Assembly: GCA_028583405.1 (NCBI GenBank)
Contig: CM053256.1
Location: forward strand, 24,711,325 to 24,775,324
Origin: Pogonophryne albipinna
Taxonomy: Eukaryota > Chordata > Actinopteri > Perciformes > Artedidraconidae
Reading direction: 5' to 3'
DNA: 64,000 nt
The translations under genes and the position numbers were made by a program. Below the pieces are notes generated by a model. That model worked only from the letters and a program-made list of their open reading frames with translations, was not told the origin of the DNA and did not search any database. Each line of letters begins with the position of its first letter. The stretch's first letter is position 1. Shown in pieces: positions 22,197 to 35,915 of this stretch.

Positions 22197-23338
22197 CCTG
22201 TTAAGCCCGAGAGACCCCGGTACCGGGGCACTCCCGCAACATCTTGCAGGACTCAGTGTCTGAGGGCATGTTCATTTAATAAACTATGAATGTTTTATAT
22301 CCATGTAAAGGAAAGAAACTCATCTACTGTAACTGATCATTTTAATTTTTTTTTCTAAAAAAAACACACAATGCTAACGCTGAGCCTCTGAATTAGCAAC
22401 GAGCGAAAAATGCTAACGGATTACTGCACCGAAATTCACTCACAAAATTATTATTATTTATCTTTTCTGCACATCCAACACATCGTTTCACATCGTGAGA
22501 GGACACAGAATCGATGGGTACATATATTATCACTCAATGATACGAACTCGCCACTTTATAAACAAAAACAGACATCAAAACATGTGGAGCTAGGTAGCTA
22601 AAAACGCTAACATGGCTTACCTGTGTCGTAGTCTGGTCAAAAGTGGTCTTCAATGGCATTAAAACGATAAAAACGCTGCTGAAGTTAATCCATAGGTTAA
22701 TCCAATGTGTCTGTGTCCCTTTGAAATGATTTCTGATAATCCATAAGCAATAAACCTGCTTTTCCGTTTCCAGATGTCAGAGCTAGAGACAACTTCACTC
22801 TCATGCAAAACCGTCTGCGCGAATCCCACACCTTTTTGTTTTACCATGTGTGTGAGTGGGGAGATTCCCCTTCGATTCTATTGGCTCTAACGGTCAGAAA
22901 GAGATGTCATCCACCGAAATCACCCCAGAGGTGGAGTTTTTTTTGCTAAACCTCTCTAAAAAGGTAAAATGTCACTTGTTTTGCATCAATCTTGATACAA
23001 GGTACTTATTATATGTTGTACTTTGGATTCCTAAAGCTTTTATTCTACCTTACCATCCAAGGATAGTTTCCACTATAAGTAAAAAAGAATTTTTGGACAG
23101 ACACTATAATAATAATATAATAATTTACAGTTTTTTACTTTGTTCAATCTGAATTTTCTTTAAAATAAAAAACATCTATATTGATTCTGACTTTTCTACA
23201 TCCAACTCACAGGTTTATCATTATTTTGAGAAAAAAGATTATTAATGTAACCCTTTTAGAAGGGAAGATATGGTCATTTGTTCTGGGAATGTCATTTTCG
23301 AGCCTGAGACCTGAAAAACAGGCTCAGGGCTAAACAGG
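22197..23338. mobile_element. 1.14-kb TTAA element (third family)
   Basis: It is flanked by TTAA (22193-22196 and 23339-23342). The ends CCTGTTAAGCCC and GGGCTAAACAGG are inverted repeats differing by one base. The longest frame (about 98 codons at 22856) has no recognisable transposase motif, so this is a non-autonomous piggyBac/Kolobok-type element. Just inside the left end is GGTACCGGGGCACTCC; just inside the right end is GAGCCTGAGACC. Confidence 0.85.
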
Positions 23339-23342
23339 TTAA

Positions 23343-26300
23343 CAAATGATCTTTATTTGCTGTTTTAAGTTCTGCATCATCATAGATTTCCATACCATAA
23401 TAACACAGAAGATATCATATTGGATCAGTCGTTGTTTTTTTCTAAACTTCAGTACAAAATGATTTCCATTACAACAAACATTGTTAGGACAGGACCACAT
23501 TCAATGCAACATACAAAGTGTATATAAATACAAATATTATAAATGACAAGTATAAATGTTAACCTAGAACAATAGTACAGTATACACTTACGTTTCAATT
23601 CAGAAGTTATAAACACTAAATATATTCCCCATACTACAAACAGTTAGATACGAATGCAAGGTATAAGAGAAAGTGACAGATTATAAGAAACCGTTCCTTT
23701 TTGAAAGGAGATATAAAGCTTAATGCCAAACAAAAAGATGTCAAACAGCTGCTTATTTGCCCCTAAAACCTAAAAGTAGGATCAGACAGCCGTCTCCCCC
23801 CCCCTCCCTCTCCTTTCTCTCCATCCCGCTGCCCCTCCCCCCTCTCTTTTTCTTCTTAAATGGCATGAAGGTTGAGATGGCTGGAGTCCAAGATCATCGC
23901 GCCTGAGACCACACAGATGGGGAGAGATAAAAGTTCTCTGTGAGCCGCTCACAGTGCTGCCATTTTCCACACAAGTAGAGGGGACATGGGGAGGGGGGAG
24001 CCACCTGCGGCCGTGACATCACCGCCTTATCACATATCATGTATCACCTGCAGCTCCACGTCAAGCCCAAAGAGACAGATTTCATCTGTCATCTCTGAGA
24101 GGATCTCAATATAATTTACTCTGCTGATCTGACATCCAGAGGAGAGGAGGAGAGTTGCCAAACCTAATCTTACAGATGAGGACTCTCCTCTTTCTGCCCA
24201 GTCATGTCCCTGTGTGCCGATGGAAAAGGGGGAGAGGGGTTGGCATATCAGATGTAGCTGTTATTTGAAAGCAGCATCTCGGGTTAAGTGGCTCTTGTGG
24301 TTTCCTTTCTCTGTCAACCCAATACATTTACACGTCGACTTACTGTTCCGTTTGTTCCAAAGAAACATCACACGGCTACGTATGCCAAAATATTTAAAAA
24401 ATGCCCAATATTTAGCAAGAGATATTTAGTACACATGGACATGGAAATGCAGACTTAACCCAAATGTGCTCCCGTCTCCACGTTTGTCATACCCGTCTGT
24501 GTGCGACTACAATGGAACAACTTTGTAGGCAAGTATGCAAAAAAGAGATTATCATACATAAAAGCCAGAAGCAAAAAACACAAGTGGTATCAAAAAGCAT
24601 AACCTAATTAGAAAGACTAATCAACTTTAATGTCTTCATATTTAAGGGAGAGGGAAGGGATAATTAGTCTTGGGGTTCAGTCTCCTTTCCTCTGCAGTCA
24701 TGCTACTAACAAGAGTTGATGCTGTCTAGAACGGCCACCCACATATAAGCAGCTAATTGCAGGTCTTCGCCCTCAAGCACCCTTCTAGTCATACAGACAA
24801 CAGGGAAATTGGCCATTTCAGCTGTGCTGGGTATCATTAATAATTAATGGCACTTTCAACAGTCAGACTGTCCCTAAAAACCTAAGCAAGAGGTGTTCTG
24901 GGAAGTATGCAATGTGGCATTTGCTCTGAAAGCAAATGTTGTCTTTTTACCTTCTTCTCTCATGAATGCTGTTTTTATTTTATGAGATGTTTTGTAGTGT
25001 GAGAGAAGTACTGCTCTGAGATTTGTCACATTTTCAAAATCCTAATTAACAACACGGTGAAAAAAACAGTACATTTACTTGAATTCTCTATCCTACAGCA
25101 GAGACTACACACATTCAAATATAAGTTGATACTGATGGCTATCTGTTACCATACTGTAGGTAAACTTCTCTGCAGGGCCCCCCTCATGTAGTAAACATTA
25201 TTTGAAAGCCCCCCTATACACACACCTAGAGTACATGCACACAGTGTGTCTCACGTGCAAGTGTTGCTTGAAAAGAGAATTCTTTTTTTGTGATTAAAAC
25301 ATTAGTGCAACTTCAGTGTGTGACATCGTACCAGAAACACTTTACAATTTTAGAGTAGAAGAACGTTATACTGTGTAAACCAAACAACTAAAATGTCCTC
25401 TCATATAGAAAATGCCATGTTTGCTATCTCCCTGGGAATTAACAAAAACCTTCAAATGTTCTCGGTTAGAATTACACTTCTAGTCATTTCCTAACAAATT
25501 CTGAATAAGTCTATTTTGATTGCTTTTATTAATGTTTGACTCATAACAGGGAGTTAGACCATGGGTTCAAACTGAAAGAAATACAGGAAGTAAAGTCCCT
25601 ATGCAGGATAACATACTGTGCAAATTAATATTGCAAATTAAAAAAACATGTATTGATATCTCAAATTCAAATAAATATGGTAAAACATCAAATATGTTCT
25701 TATCTGGTGAAATACAACATCATTTATGATGTTTTTTTGGAGAAAGAAAAGGATAGAAAATAAATGTTTTCCAATGATTATACAATAATAATAACAATAA
25801 CAATAATAATGTCATTATTAATATGAATAATACAAGGGTTAAATTGTCATTATTTAGTATTTGACACCTCATTCTGCTGTTACAATACTGCTGCGCTCTA
25901 GCAGCATGTTTTTGAATCTTCTGTCCATAAGGCAGCTAATACATTTCATATTAATAATTGTTTCATGTGGTTACTCATGTGAGTGATGAAATAATAAACT
26001 AATAGTTTCCGTGTTCAAAACAGTGAGGAAGAATGATTTCCTCATAAAAACAGCGGCAGTAAGGATGATCACATTTCCCCCTCCTAGGAAGTCATCCACA
26101 GCACTGTTCAAGGGTAACCAACCACTGTCTTATAACTTTATTATTCTTTCTTAATCGGTTTATAAATATTTATGAATCGCCAAAGCCACCCTAACTCGCA
26201 GCTGAGATTGAAGCCGGAGCCGAGTATGTACATTCCAAAGCAGCCGGGGGTTGGGAGGGGAGAGATAGCGTGGACAGGAGATTTGTGACAGAGCAGAGCA

Positions 26301-27029
26301 TGAAACCCATCAGTTGATGAGTGGAAATCCCTACTTTCTAATTAATAGAGGTACACAGGCCAGGGGGATAAGGAGGATCAGGGAAATGAAATCAGCAAAA
26401 AGATACCATCACTCATTTCTGAGGTCCATTGTCACACTTCAGAATCTGCTGTAATGAATCACTCAAGCATTCTGCAGATACATTTGAATGGTAGGGGAAA
26501 ATTCATTGTCCGGTAGAGAGCATTCGATAAGGATCTTTTCTCTTGCCTCTCCCTTTTCTTCAGCCTCTTCTTTCCCTCTTTTGTCAGAGGGTGCTCTGAT
26601 CAAAAAGCGAAATCAAGGCTCAAGCTGCAACAGGTGCGCCGTCTGAAAGGCTGCCGCAATCTGCAAGTGAACTGGAAAGCTATCTCGGATAAAAAAAGGA
26701 ACCGATTCGAGAAGTTCCAAGGGATTTGCTTTTGGGGGTTGAGAAAGTCAGAATGGGGTATGGAGGAGGTCCATAAATTACTAAAGGCTTATGACAAAAA
26801 TTACAGAAGATATACTGAGTCTAAATCAATTCTTATGTACAACCTGCAACACACCAAGATGAAACATTTGATTTGAAAAAAACAGCAAACAGCAAAAAAA
26901 GATGGAAAATGATCTCATGGTAAAGCGTAACAATAGCATGCCACTGTTAAAGACATTCTGTGTGTCATATACGTATTAAAATGATTAGTGTGTCATTCAA
27001 TTACTATTTTTTTTTTATTCCCAACAATG
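23343..27029. other. gene-desert DNA with candidate regulatory stretches
   Basis: No exon is recognised. C/T-rich DNA occurs at 23795-23850. Candidate conserved stretches, judged only by composition and homeodomain-like TAATTA words, are near 24590-24880 and 26150-26530. An 80-codon frame at 26634 is Lys/Arg-rich but has no known domain, lacks flanking splice signals that would make it convincing, and is left uncalled. Confidence 0.4.
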
Positions 27030-27700
27030 TGGAGGCAACTGGCAGCAATAAACGTGTGGTTATTGTTGTGAATTTAAACCAAACTAATTGGTTAAGTTTG
27101 GACAATAAATGTACTTGGTTAAGGTTAAGTGAAACATTGTGCTTTAAGAGGAAACAAGTACTTATGTTACGTAAATTAAGTTAGTTAAGTATAGTCCACG
27201 TAAAAGATCAAACTTGACGCATGGTCGCAGTAACCAACTTGTCGTTAGCATTGTTAATTCAAACAAAACTAGTTGGTTATATTTAGGCAACTTCTCAGAG
27301 CGATGTAGGCAACTTTGTGGTTTGTGTTCAAATAACTCCCGTACGTAAGTTAAGAAGTCAATGTTAACCGCCACCTGCGAACACATGGTCGCAGTATCAA
27401 ACATACCGTTAGCATCGCTAATCCAAACTAATTTAGTTTATGTTAAGGCAACAGAACGTCTAGGTCTAGGCAACTTGTGGTCTGGGTTAAAATAAGTGCG
27501 TATGATACGTAAACTAAGTTACGTACATAAGTAAGAAGTCAGCGTAAACCGCAACAACAAACGTATGGTCGCAGTTTCAAACACGTCAGCATGGTTAATT
27601 CAAACACATTTAGTTTGTTATGTTGAGGAAACAGAATGTCTAAGCTAGGTCAAGGCAACTTTGTGATTTGGGTCATTTAAAATAAGGTAAGCCAGTTGAC
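27030..27700. repeat. degenerate tandem array, unit about 165-180 bp
   Basis: ATGGTCGCAGT recurs at 27221, 27385 and 27565, with a more diverged match (GTGGTTATTG) at 27054. Each is followed by TTAGCAT.GTTAATTCAAAC-like sequence and then by TAGTT.GTTATGTT.AGGCAAC. TACGTAA-type words also recur between units (near 27171, 27340, 27508 and 27520). It is non-coding, and about four units remain. Confidence 0.85.
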
Positions 27701-30700
27701 TTTTGGACACAAACAGCCATCTCCTAGGTTAAAGACCCATCCTGTCCTTGTGGACTTTTAATTTTTTTCCTACTAAATCACCTGACTTTCAAAGCAGAAA
27801 CTGCACGGAGATGATTTAACAAAAACGTGTGTTATTTATATGTGGGGCTGTCACATTACAACTCGCATATGTTTTCCATCCTGATGTTTTCTTTTTGGGA
27901 GTATCACTGTTGAATGTAACACATGATTTATCAGTGCTCTTACCAAACACTGTGAAAATGCAAAATATATGATATACCATTATCGGCTTGTAACCCTTAT
28001 TCGCCACATTGTTTTTGAAGCATGAGGACAAAGGCAGACGTCATTCTACTCATCCTACATTATTTACATTTTACTGTCATCTCATAAATCCAACTTATAT
28101 GATGGCTGCTATGGCATTAACCCTTTGCCCTTAATGCAGAATGTTTTTGTAACGGAAAAAGAGGTCTTGAACCTCTCGCCTGTTTGTAACTACTGTACAA
28201 CATTAACAGTTGAATCTGCTGCTCTTTAAGCAATAAGAGAAATGCAAGCATAAGCCCGGCACACATTAGCTGCAGCTCAGGGAACTGGCAGGCTGAACAC
28301 AGCTCCTCGACACCCTGGAATGCACGACTGTGATGGTGAAATCTGAAGACGACATGAAATGAGAAACAAAATGCAGCACATATCTTTCCATATCATACAT
28401 CCTCAGAAGGGATTTGCCAGAACTGCCTTTAGACATTATTATTCCTGCAAAATGCAACCAAGTGCACATTTTAAAAAAACACAAGTAAATAAATATACAT
28501 TAGCTTCTGTCTAGCCTTTGTCTTTGTTTGCTTTGCAGAGATAATTTAAGTTTTCAGTTTTAAGTAGTTCAATCCAACCCAGGGGAGCGAAACCCCTGCG
28601 AGACAAGATTGTTTTAACTCCTTTTTCTCTCTTTTTTCTTTTTCATACATCAACCCTTATATCCCAATGCAATTATTTAATATACACCCACTCATAGTCT
28701 GCATATGAGATATGAATATAATTGTATGTTACTTTTTAATTACAGGAAAAATCTAACTTGTAAGATGATGGGCTGGAAGGTGCCATTGCATTGTTATTTT
28801 TTTTCATCCTCGTTTTCTGATTATGTGAGCTGGGCTCCTTTGCTAAGCGATGATAAGCAGAATTTCCATGTTCTCTGCATAATTAATCCATCTCTGCCTC
28901 TCTTCATGCCAACTCTGCCGTTATCGCCCGCACATGCCTGAATTGCAAAAGAATCCGCTCTTCAATTGGAACTTATTGATATTCAAAAAAAAACTGGAAA
29001 TCCTCAAATTTAAGCCACAGATTGTTAAATGGATTAATTTCGCGGCAATCGCAGGCATCTAACGCGGGGAGACAGGCAGAGCAAATTGAAAGTATCTGTT
29101 TGTGGAGTTTTAGTCCCAAATGATGGGGTTTTATTGGCATGTTTTTTTTCCTCCATAGTCAGAAATTACCATTTATTTGCATGCCATAAAATACTTTTAT
29201 ATGGTTGAAAATTCAGAGGAATCTCTTTCAATGCCTGTCGTTGGATTCATGATAACAACTTCAGCTCCTCACATCTGGACGCTTTTGATACTGGCTGAAA
29301 GGAATGTCTGAATATTTAATATTTTTATCTGTTTTCATCGATGGTTTCACCATTAAGGATGGCTCTGCTGTTTGCATGGAGCCTGGCAGATGTAGATTTA
29401 TTTTCCGAGCTGTCTACGGCCTGCCTTTCTGTGAATATATTGACGCATTTTTCCATTTTGCTGTGCACTGATGCCTCTGCATATGTAATAAACCCGCAGA
29501 CACACTTATAAAATACATCAACAGACTGTATTATAATGCTGCGTTTAGATGTGGGTCCTCAGTTACTCATGCACATATAGGAAAAGGGGGAAGAATCAGT
29601 CACACATATCAAATATAATTTACTTGACCTCATAAAAATGAATAATGTTAAGTCACAGGATGTCAAAACACACAATGTTCTCGTGTATACAAAAGCAAAT
29701 ATGTTATTATGACATTTGCCATGCAACATGGAAACAGTGATATATTGAAACATGGACACAATCTGCTATGGAGTCAGCTATAGTGTAGTGCCCATTTGAA
29801 CTAATGTAAGAGCATTAGATTAAAACAGCTGCTTAAATTGTTCAATTTCATAGATGTGGAAATAACATTCAATAAAATAATGAAAGACATTGCACAATAA
29901 TATCTTTGTTGCATCCAATGCATTTAGAAGCTATCACACTTAAGTTACACAGCTGGGATTATTAAATGGATACAAATAAAAACATTTTGTGTGAGCTGTG
30001 TTTTATTTTTTAATGTACAAACTATTGTGATTTAAAAAGGTTAATTTTGTATTGAAACGCAATGACAAACAATAACAGTATCAGGTAAACATGTTAAAAA
30101 ATGTGGAACATTTGTTAAATATGTGTTTGTTTGTTTACTGTGTCTCAGTAGCCTTGAAAATACTTTAAGATGTGCTCATTAAAAAAGATCATAATACCAT
30201 ATTGTAAGTGTTTTTTGAAGGTGAAGGTCTGAAGAAATGATTGTGAAGGTTGTTCAAATGATTTCCTTTATTTCTTTTATTATAATTATTTGTTTAATTA
30301 TTATGATATGAGATCCATGTATCCGGCTTACAGTATGTGAATGTGTGCTGTTTTGCAGGCCAGAACATTGTTAAAAAAATGTATATATATGTATTCATCA
30401 TTATGCAGGAGTTCCATATTTACACAGAGGTTTCATGTGATAGGTGGTAAGGCATTCTATATTATGTAGTCATCATACTGTATGCAAATTGACATATCAT
30501 TTTGAAGACATTACTTCAATCCAGTTCACACTTTCACCTTTGGTCCCCACAAACAATAAACACAGGAAACAAGTGCCAGCCCTTCCCATTGTCTGACTTT
30601 TAATGTAGCTATTAATAAAGATGTATTATTACAAATCCAAAGGTACAGTATAAAGGATCTTATTTCTTTATGAAATTGACTATTGAGAGGTTTTTTGTTT

Positions 30701-31150
30701 TTATGTTAAAGGCTCCCAATGAATGATGTATTCATTGTTCAGGCTGCATTCACTCACCTGCCCCTGTCATTTCAATTTAACTTACTTATAATGCAATATT
30801 ATTATAAAAAAAATGAACTCTTTGAAAGGAATACGTATATTCATGATGTTAATCCATAAAAGGCTTGCTGGTTATCCCCTGGAGGTGTCACAATCTCTAC
30901 TTTTGACCACATAAAAAGACAGTGAGATTAGCAGGGAGAATATACTGCCCCGTGGTTCCACCCCCCCTCTAAAAAAAACCTTTATTTACCAGATTGACAC
31001 ACTCCCAAAGGGAGGAGCATAGTGTGTTCATCCCGCCCTCTTTTAGTACTCCCATCCCTTGCTTAGACTTGAGATTGTTGGTGTAATCTTAAGAAGCTTT
31101 GGGGATGTGTGGTTTCATATTTTTGAACATTCCGACTTTTTTTTTTAGGT
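27701..31150. other. gene-desert DNA, candidate conserved blocks
   Basis: No gene is recognised. The stretch 28940-29480 has a balanced composition and motifs such as GATTAATTTCGCGGCAATCG and TTTTTATCTGTTTTCATCG, which would be unusual in neutral AT-rich DNA and suggest conserved regulatory sequence. The remainder is AT-rich, with TA-rich tracts near 30380. Confidence 0.4.
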
Positions 31151-31199
31151 TGTTTGGGCTTTGTTTCAAATTGCTCTGTGTGTTATATATCTCCCTGGT

Positions 31200-31430
31200 A
31201 AACGGGTGGGTTGGGTAGGAGATGGAGGAGGTGGGGTGGGGAGGGAAGGGTGCTGGATGGTGGTGCGGGGAGCGAAGCCTCCCTGGAAGGAGCTGGCGTG
31301 GAGGCCTCCAGGGCCGCGGGGGGTTCTGGCAGGCCGGCCGACGATGGGCACTCTCTCAGACATCTGTTTGCTCACTGCTGCTGGAGCTGCTGGCTGGGTG
31401 GATGGATGGGGGGTGGGGGGGGGGAGCTGG
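31200..31430 (+). other. G-rich, GC-rich island
   Basis: Inside AT-rich surroundings this 230-bp stretch is strongly G-biased on the + strand (for example GGTGGGGTGGGGAGGGAAGG near 31231 and GGGTGGGGGGGGGG near 31406). It also has a CpG-bearing centre at 31310-31345. All three + frames are open, simply because stop codons are rare in such sequence. It may be a conserved regulatory element or a local G-tract expansion; a gene is not supported. Confidence 0.5.
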
Positions 31431-31499
31431 AGCATTCAGCCACAACCAGCACCAGCATCTTACCCAGGAAAAACAATAGCAAGTCAACATTAGAGCTAT

Positions 31500-32259
31500 T
31501 TAAATTATGAAGGGTTGCTTTTTTTAAGTTAAACAGGATCTTCAAATTGTGGATGTCTCTGTTGCTATTAAAGGTGGATGATGTACAAGTAGTTTACTGG
31601 TAGTAATTTGACACTGTAACAAGTATAATTATTATTAAGTAAACGTATTATCATCTAATTTGCGCAAAGTACCAAAATTAAAACTCATTTTACACTAGGG
31701 CCTTTTTAACAACAATATTTTTTATATTAATTTACTGTAATTATTGATGCATTATTGTTTTAGTTTCTTTTACTTTAATGCTTATATATATATATATATA
31801 TATTATTGCCTGCTTGTGAATTTCCCCAAGGGTTCAAATATGTTTATCATGAACTAGAAAAAATACATTATACATTTCTCATGATTTTATTATGTATTAT
31901 TTATCTGAAACCAAATCGTCAAATGTTATCAAATATAGAATGTAAGTGCTTCTACATTGAAGGGAAGTAGAGGTGTAAATTAGCAGGAAATGGAAATACT
32001 CTAAACAAACCAAAATACCTCTGTCTGTACACACAAACTGAAAGATTGACATTAAAGCTAACTTTGACTTGACTTTGACTTAATTACATTTCTAAAATAA
32101 ACGTACTAAAATGTCATCTCGACCACTGATTAGCATGGCATTAAAAGAAACATTATACACCCAATTGCAAAGAATGATGGGATACTGTACAAAAAGACTT
32201 TGCAGCTTTAATTTGCCTCTGAACAACTTCCTGTTTCAGATGTGTTTCCCTTTTTTCCT

Positions 32260-32261
<2 letters not shown>
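31500..32261. other. AT-rich non-coding DNA
   Basis: Nothing coding was seen. A short (TA)n tract lies at 31786-31802, and a TTGACTTGACTTTGACTT run near 32063 resembles simple tails of some teleost retroposons. Confidence 0.5.
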
Positions 32262-32294
<33 letters not shown>

Positions 32295-32304
32295 CTCTCT
32301 CTCA

Positions 32305-32384
<80 letters not shown>
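32262..32384. repeat. compound (CT)n-(CA)n microsatellite
   Basis: A CT run with a short TTTT interruption changes into an uninterrupted CA run of about 80 bases. Open frames through it encode Ser-Leu and Thr-His repeats only. Confidence 0.97.
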
Positions 32385-32386
<2 letters not shown>

Positions 32387-35319
32387 CCTTACACCCTCTG
32401 GAGACACACCAGTCCCCAGCAGCCAGAGGGTGCTACCCCAGCAGCAGCAGCCTCTCTCTGCTGCTGCTCCTTCAGGATGGAGCCCCGTCCGAGCGATGGC
32501 TGTCACTCGCAGCGCCACCGGACATGTATGACCCCTTATAAAAATCAAACATGTGATTTGTCCTGCCAGGCTCCTTGTGACATCACCCGGTCTCCACAGC
32601 AGCTCACTGAAACAGACTGCAGCCGTTATTATGGCAGTAATTCAGTTTAGGATGGTTGTTAAATTAATGCTGGCATGACAACGTTTGGGAACACCTGGGG
32701 AAGTTACTGCACAGGATGATCATTTAAGACGTTGCATTAATGTTGTGACTTTGTTGCAATGCAAAAACATGTGATTTAGGATCTGTTGGAAAAGACGAGT
32801 GGGGGTCAGAAAGTGGGAGGGATCCATTTTGCACCCAAGATGTTTCAAGGGAATAGGAGAGGGCCTTTTGACTTTTCATCGATTTATTTGATTCCTCTTT
32901 GAGAAGAAAAAAAAAGTGAAATATCTTCATCAAAAATGTGTTTTATTTCTATGCCCGCCAGTCATTAAAGGTGTGTGTTGTGTTTTTGACAACATTGAGA
33001 GGTTATTCAGAGTCTATTTTTCTTCACAAAAAATTCAAAATTGCTATTCATTTGTTATTCAATGTTAAATTGGCAAAAAGTAAATCAACACTAAAAGTAC
33101 AGTTAATTATGTTGTTAAATGTGTTATACCAAAAGACAGTGACTACTCATGTTTAAAAAAAAAACATATTTTGGGAAATTCAATAAAATAGAACATCTCA
33201 TTTATCTATGATTCCCTTAATTTTGGTAATTCCACTCCCATTCAAAAAACATATAACTGTCTAATAATGCTGAACATCTTAAATACTCTCACTACTGTAT
33301 AACGCCAAAGTGAGTTGTTCCAATGGAATATTCTCATATTTTGAGATACTGTTCGGAATAGTGTTGCATTTTTGGGACGTAAGTGGAGGGTGCAAATAAA
33401 ATATTAATTAGGCTATGGTAGGTCATGCATATAAAAATAGGCTTTAGCTATCCTTATGTCATCAAAATGTTTTTTGCACAGTCCCTTACTATATAATGTT
33501 AACAAATGTGTTAAATATGAGTTTCTGCACGAAGATAAGGGTACAACAACATGTTTATTTATACAAATTATGAATGTACCTTTTTAAAATGACCAGTAAA
33601 ACATAGGTAAAACTGAAGAAAACATGTTATTCATTCACTTCTGAAACATGCCATTGCTTGAGACAGAGCTGTCAGTAAACACATCATTTAAAAAAAGCTG
33701 TATCTATTATTTAATATCAACATGTCACTCTCACAAAATATTGTCAGGCTCTGAATGAGACCCAGTTGGTGCTGTCTTCAGTAAGAGCAGTATTGGGCAT
33801 ACCAATGAGGAAACACACTTTCTTCTGAAGCATATTTTCTTTAAGTATGAACATGATGAAGCCACCAGACAGCCCACCTCCACGCCCCGACCCTGAACGG
33901 CGTTCCCCAAATGTGACTTGGCAGTTCTAATCAAATGATTTAGCGCATTAAATCAACCTTTCCCCCTGTAATCAGATTAAGCGAGTGCACTGTGCAGCAT
34001 CTCCACAGCATACAGTATACCTTAACCTATTAATATGACCAACCTTGTGTCAGTGATTTCCCCTGCGATGGAAACAGTATCATGTTAATTATCACAACCA
34101 TCTGGTCTGAGCAGTGAAAAAAAGCTTTCTGTTCCTCTCGCAGATTTGTACCTGTCAATCAAAGACGGCTTCAAACAAGCCACTGGGGCTGAGGAACAGC
34201 AGAGAAGAACCTCGCTGCAGTCTCAGAGGATTTAGGAGTGGCGTTAAATTAATCTTCAGCTGGCAATTTGACTCTCCCTCTCTCACTGTGTTGTTGCTCT
34301 TACCACAAATCATTATTGATTTTGGTGCTGGGTTCCTTAAATTGGCTAGTAAATGCTATTTAAGGATGTCATTTTCAAGGATGTGTAAGACAGTTTACTA
34401 ATTTAAACTTACTATTTTTTGATTTGGGGATTTTTTTGGATTAATTTGACAGAAAAGTAAAAAAAATAAACCTTTTTTAATTGTCTTATTCTCACATTTA
34501 TCACTATTTGTCTATCAATACATCCTTCCTGTTATCCTCGGGTCCGTTTTGACCCATTTCTAAATGTTTCTCTGTCAGAATTAAGGTGTGATTTAATCTT
34601 GGTGCCACGAAAACAACTTGAATCATTTCATACTTCACTACTTTCATTGAATTATGTTTTATTCATCGTGTTTTATTTAAATGTATAGCATCTGGTATTG
34701 TAATGTGCTGCCATTACAATTTGAAATGGTTTCAAAATAGAATCCTGACTAAACTTTGAGATACATAAATCAAAATATGTTCCTCTGATCTTAACTGCAG
34801 TCAAAATAATATTTTTATGGTGCATTTTTTACCTCAAAATAGTGTTTCATTCTGTATAAATGGGGTTTATTGACCATATATGATACGATAAATAAAACAT
34901 GTGTTTTAATACGTTGGAATAAAGCTGGCTTAAAAAAGAGTAACACAGATTTGGTGATGATTTATGACAAAGCTGAGATAAGAAATGACTCGCTGTCCCA
35001 TGACATCACTTGTGTTTGGATCCTGACCAAAGCTGTATGTGGAGAAGAAAGAAAAAACTTCAGCCATAGGAGGAAGATACAAACCAAGGAGGCTCGTGAG
35101 ACAGATGCTCTCCTCAAGGTGAACCGCCGCTGACCCGCCTGCCACATAAATTATTCTGTAGTTTCAGACTCCATTCCAAAGTTGTGGAATTGGGTTACAA
35201 GATAATTTCACAGACCACTTGCTTGTCTTCCTTGGCAGTCCAACTGGCTAATTGAAGAGAGTGATTTCCAGTTTGGGCAACTATTCAGAACATGGCAGTC
35301 AAAATCTGAATGATTTCAA
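32385..35319. other. non-coding DNA, one transposon-like end
   Basis: No exon is recognised. At about 34526-34560 the words CCTGTTATCCTCGGGTCCG and TTTTGACCC match the look of a common teleost repeat terminus (variants of CCTTCGGGTCAATTTGACCC), so part of 34520-34900 may be transposon-derived. A candidate conserved stretch lies at 33930-34060. Confidence 0.4.
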
Positions 35320-35480
35320 GCCTATCCTTTCCTCTCTCTCTCTCCTGCTTTAAATATTCAGAATATTTTTCTCTGTCCATAGGCATGCTAATTGTAGACA
35401 ATGCTATGATTGACAGTTTATCAAATATTCATGAATAAACAAGGCATTAACAAGCTGTAAATCCACTGAATATATTTGAC
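35320..35480 (+). promoter_or_regulatory. candidate upstream enhancer with PBX-MEIS site
   Basis: The block holds TGATTGACAG (35407-35416), a classic composite PBX-MEIS/PREP site. It is surrounded by GCTAATTG, an ATTCATGAATAAAC octamer/forkhead-like word and TTTATCAAA. It lies about 1.4 kb upstream of the CpG-rich leader of the FOG-family exon. Function is inferred from motifs; conservation was not tested. Confidence 0.35.
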
Positions 35481-35689
35481 AGCAAGTGTACAAATGTTTT
35501 GGTATAAATATTGAGGTAAGATGCTTTAAGTAACTCCAAATGTGGACACACTACTTTTGCTGCTCAAAATGTGGAATTCCCTACAGTACATAGGCCTACA
35601 GAACTCATTCACTCAACAGCATGTTACACTCAAATTGAAATAGCGTTTAAAGACAGCTCAGATATGAATGATCTCGTGTTTCTTGTTTT

Positions 35690-35915
35690 ATGGTGCTTAA
35701 TTTAATTGTTTTATGTGTGTTTTTGTGTTGTATTCTGCATTTGTGTGTTTTTGGTACGTATTAATATTGTTGAGATTGTGTTTTACTGTATTTTCTGAGT
35801 TTTATTGATTAAGGCCCATATAGGGGATTGTAAATTAGCTTATGTTGTAAATCCTGCCGTGTGTTGCATTGGTTTGTATTACATACATTTCCTTAAAAAT
35901 AATAAATAAACAAAA
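35690..35915 (+). repeat. possible LINE 3' tail
   Basis: A T/G-rich stretch leads to GGCCCATATAGGGGATTGTA, AATTAGCTTATGTTGTAAAT and an A-rich end with AATAATAAATAAA. This order resembles the 3' untranslated tail of teleost LINEs that carry 'GGACCCCT.TAAATTAGC' words. No reverse transcriptase sequence is present. Confidence 0.35.

Noticed and set aside
26634..26876. 80-codon Lys/Arg-rich frame resembling an exon
   Set aside because: No recognisable family, no convincing acceptor and donor pair, and AT-rich surroundings. It is left as non-coding.
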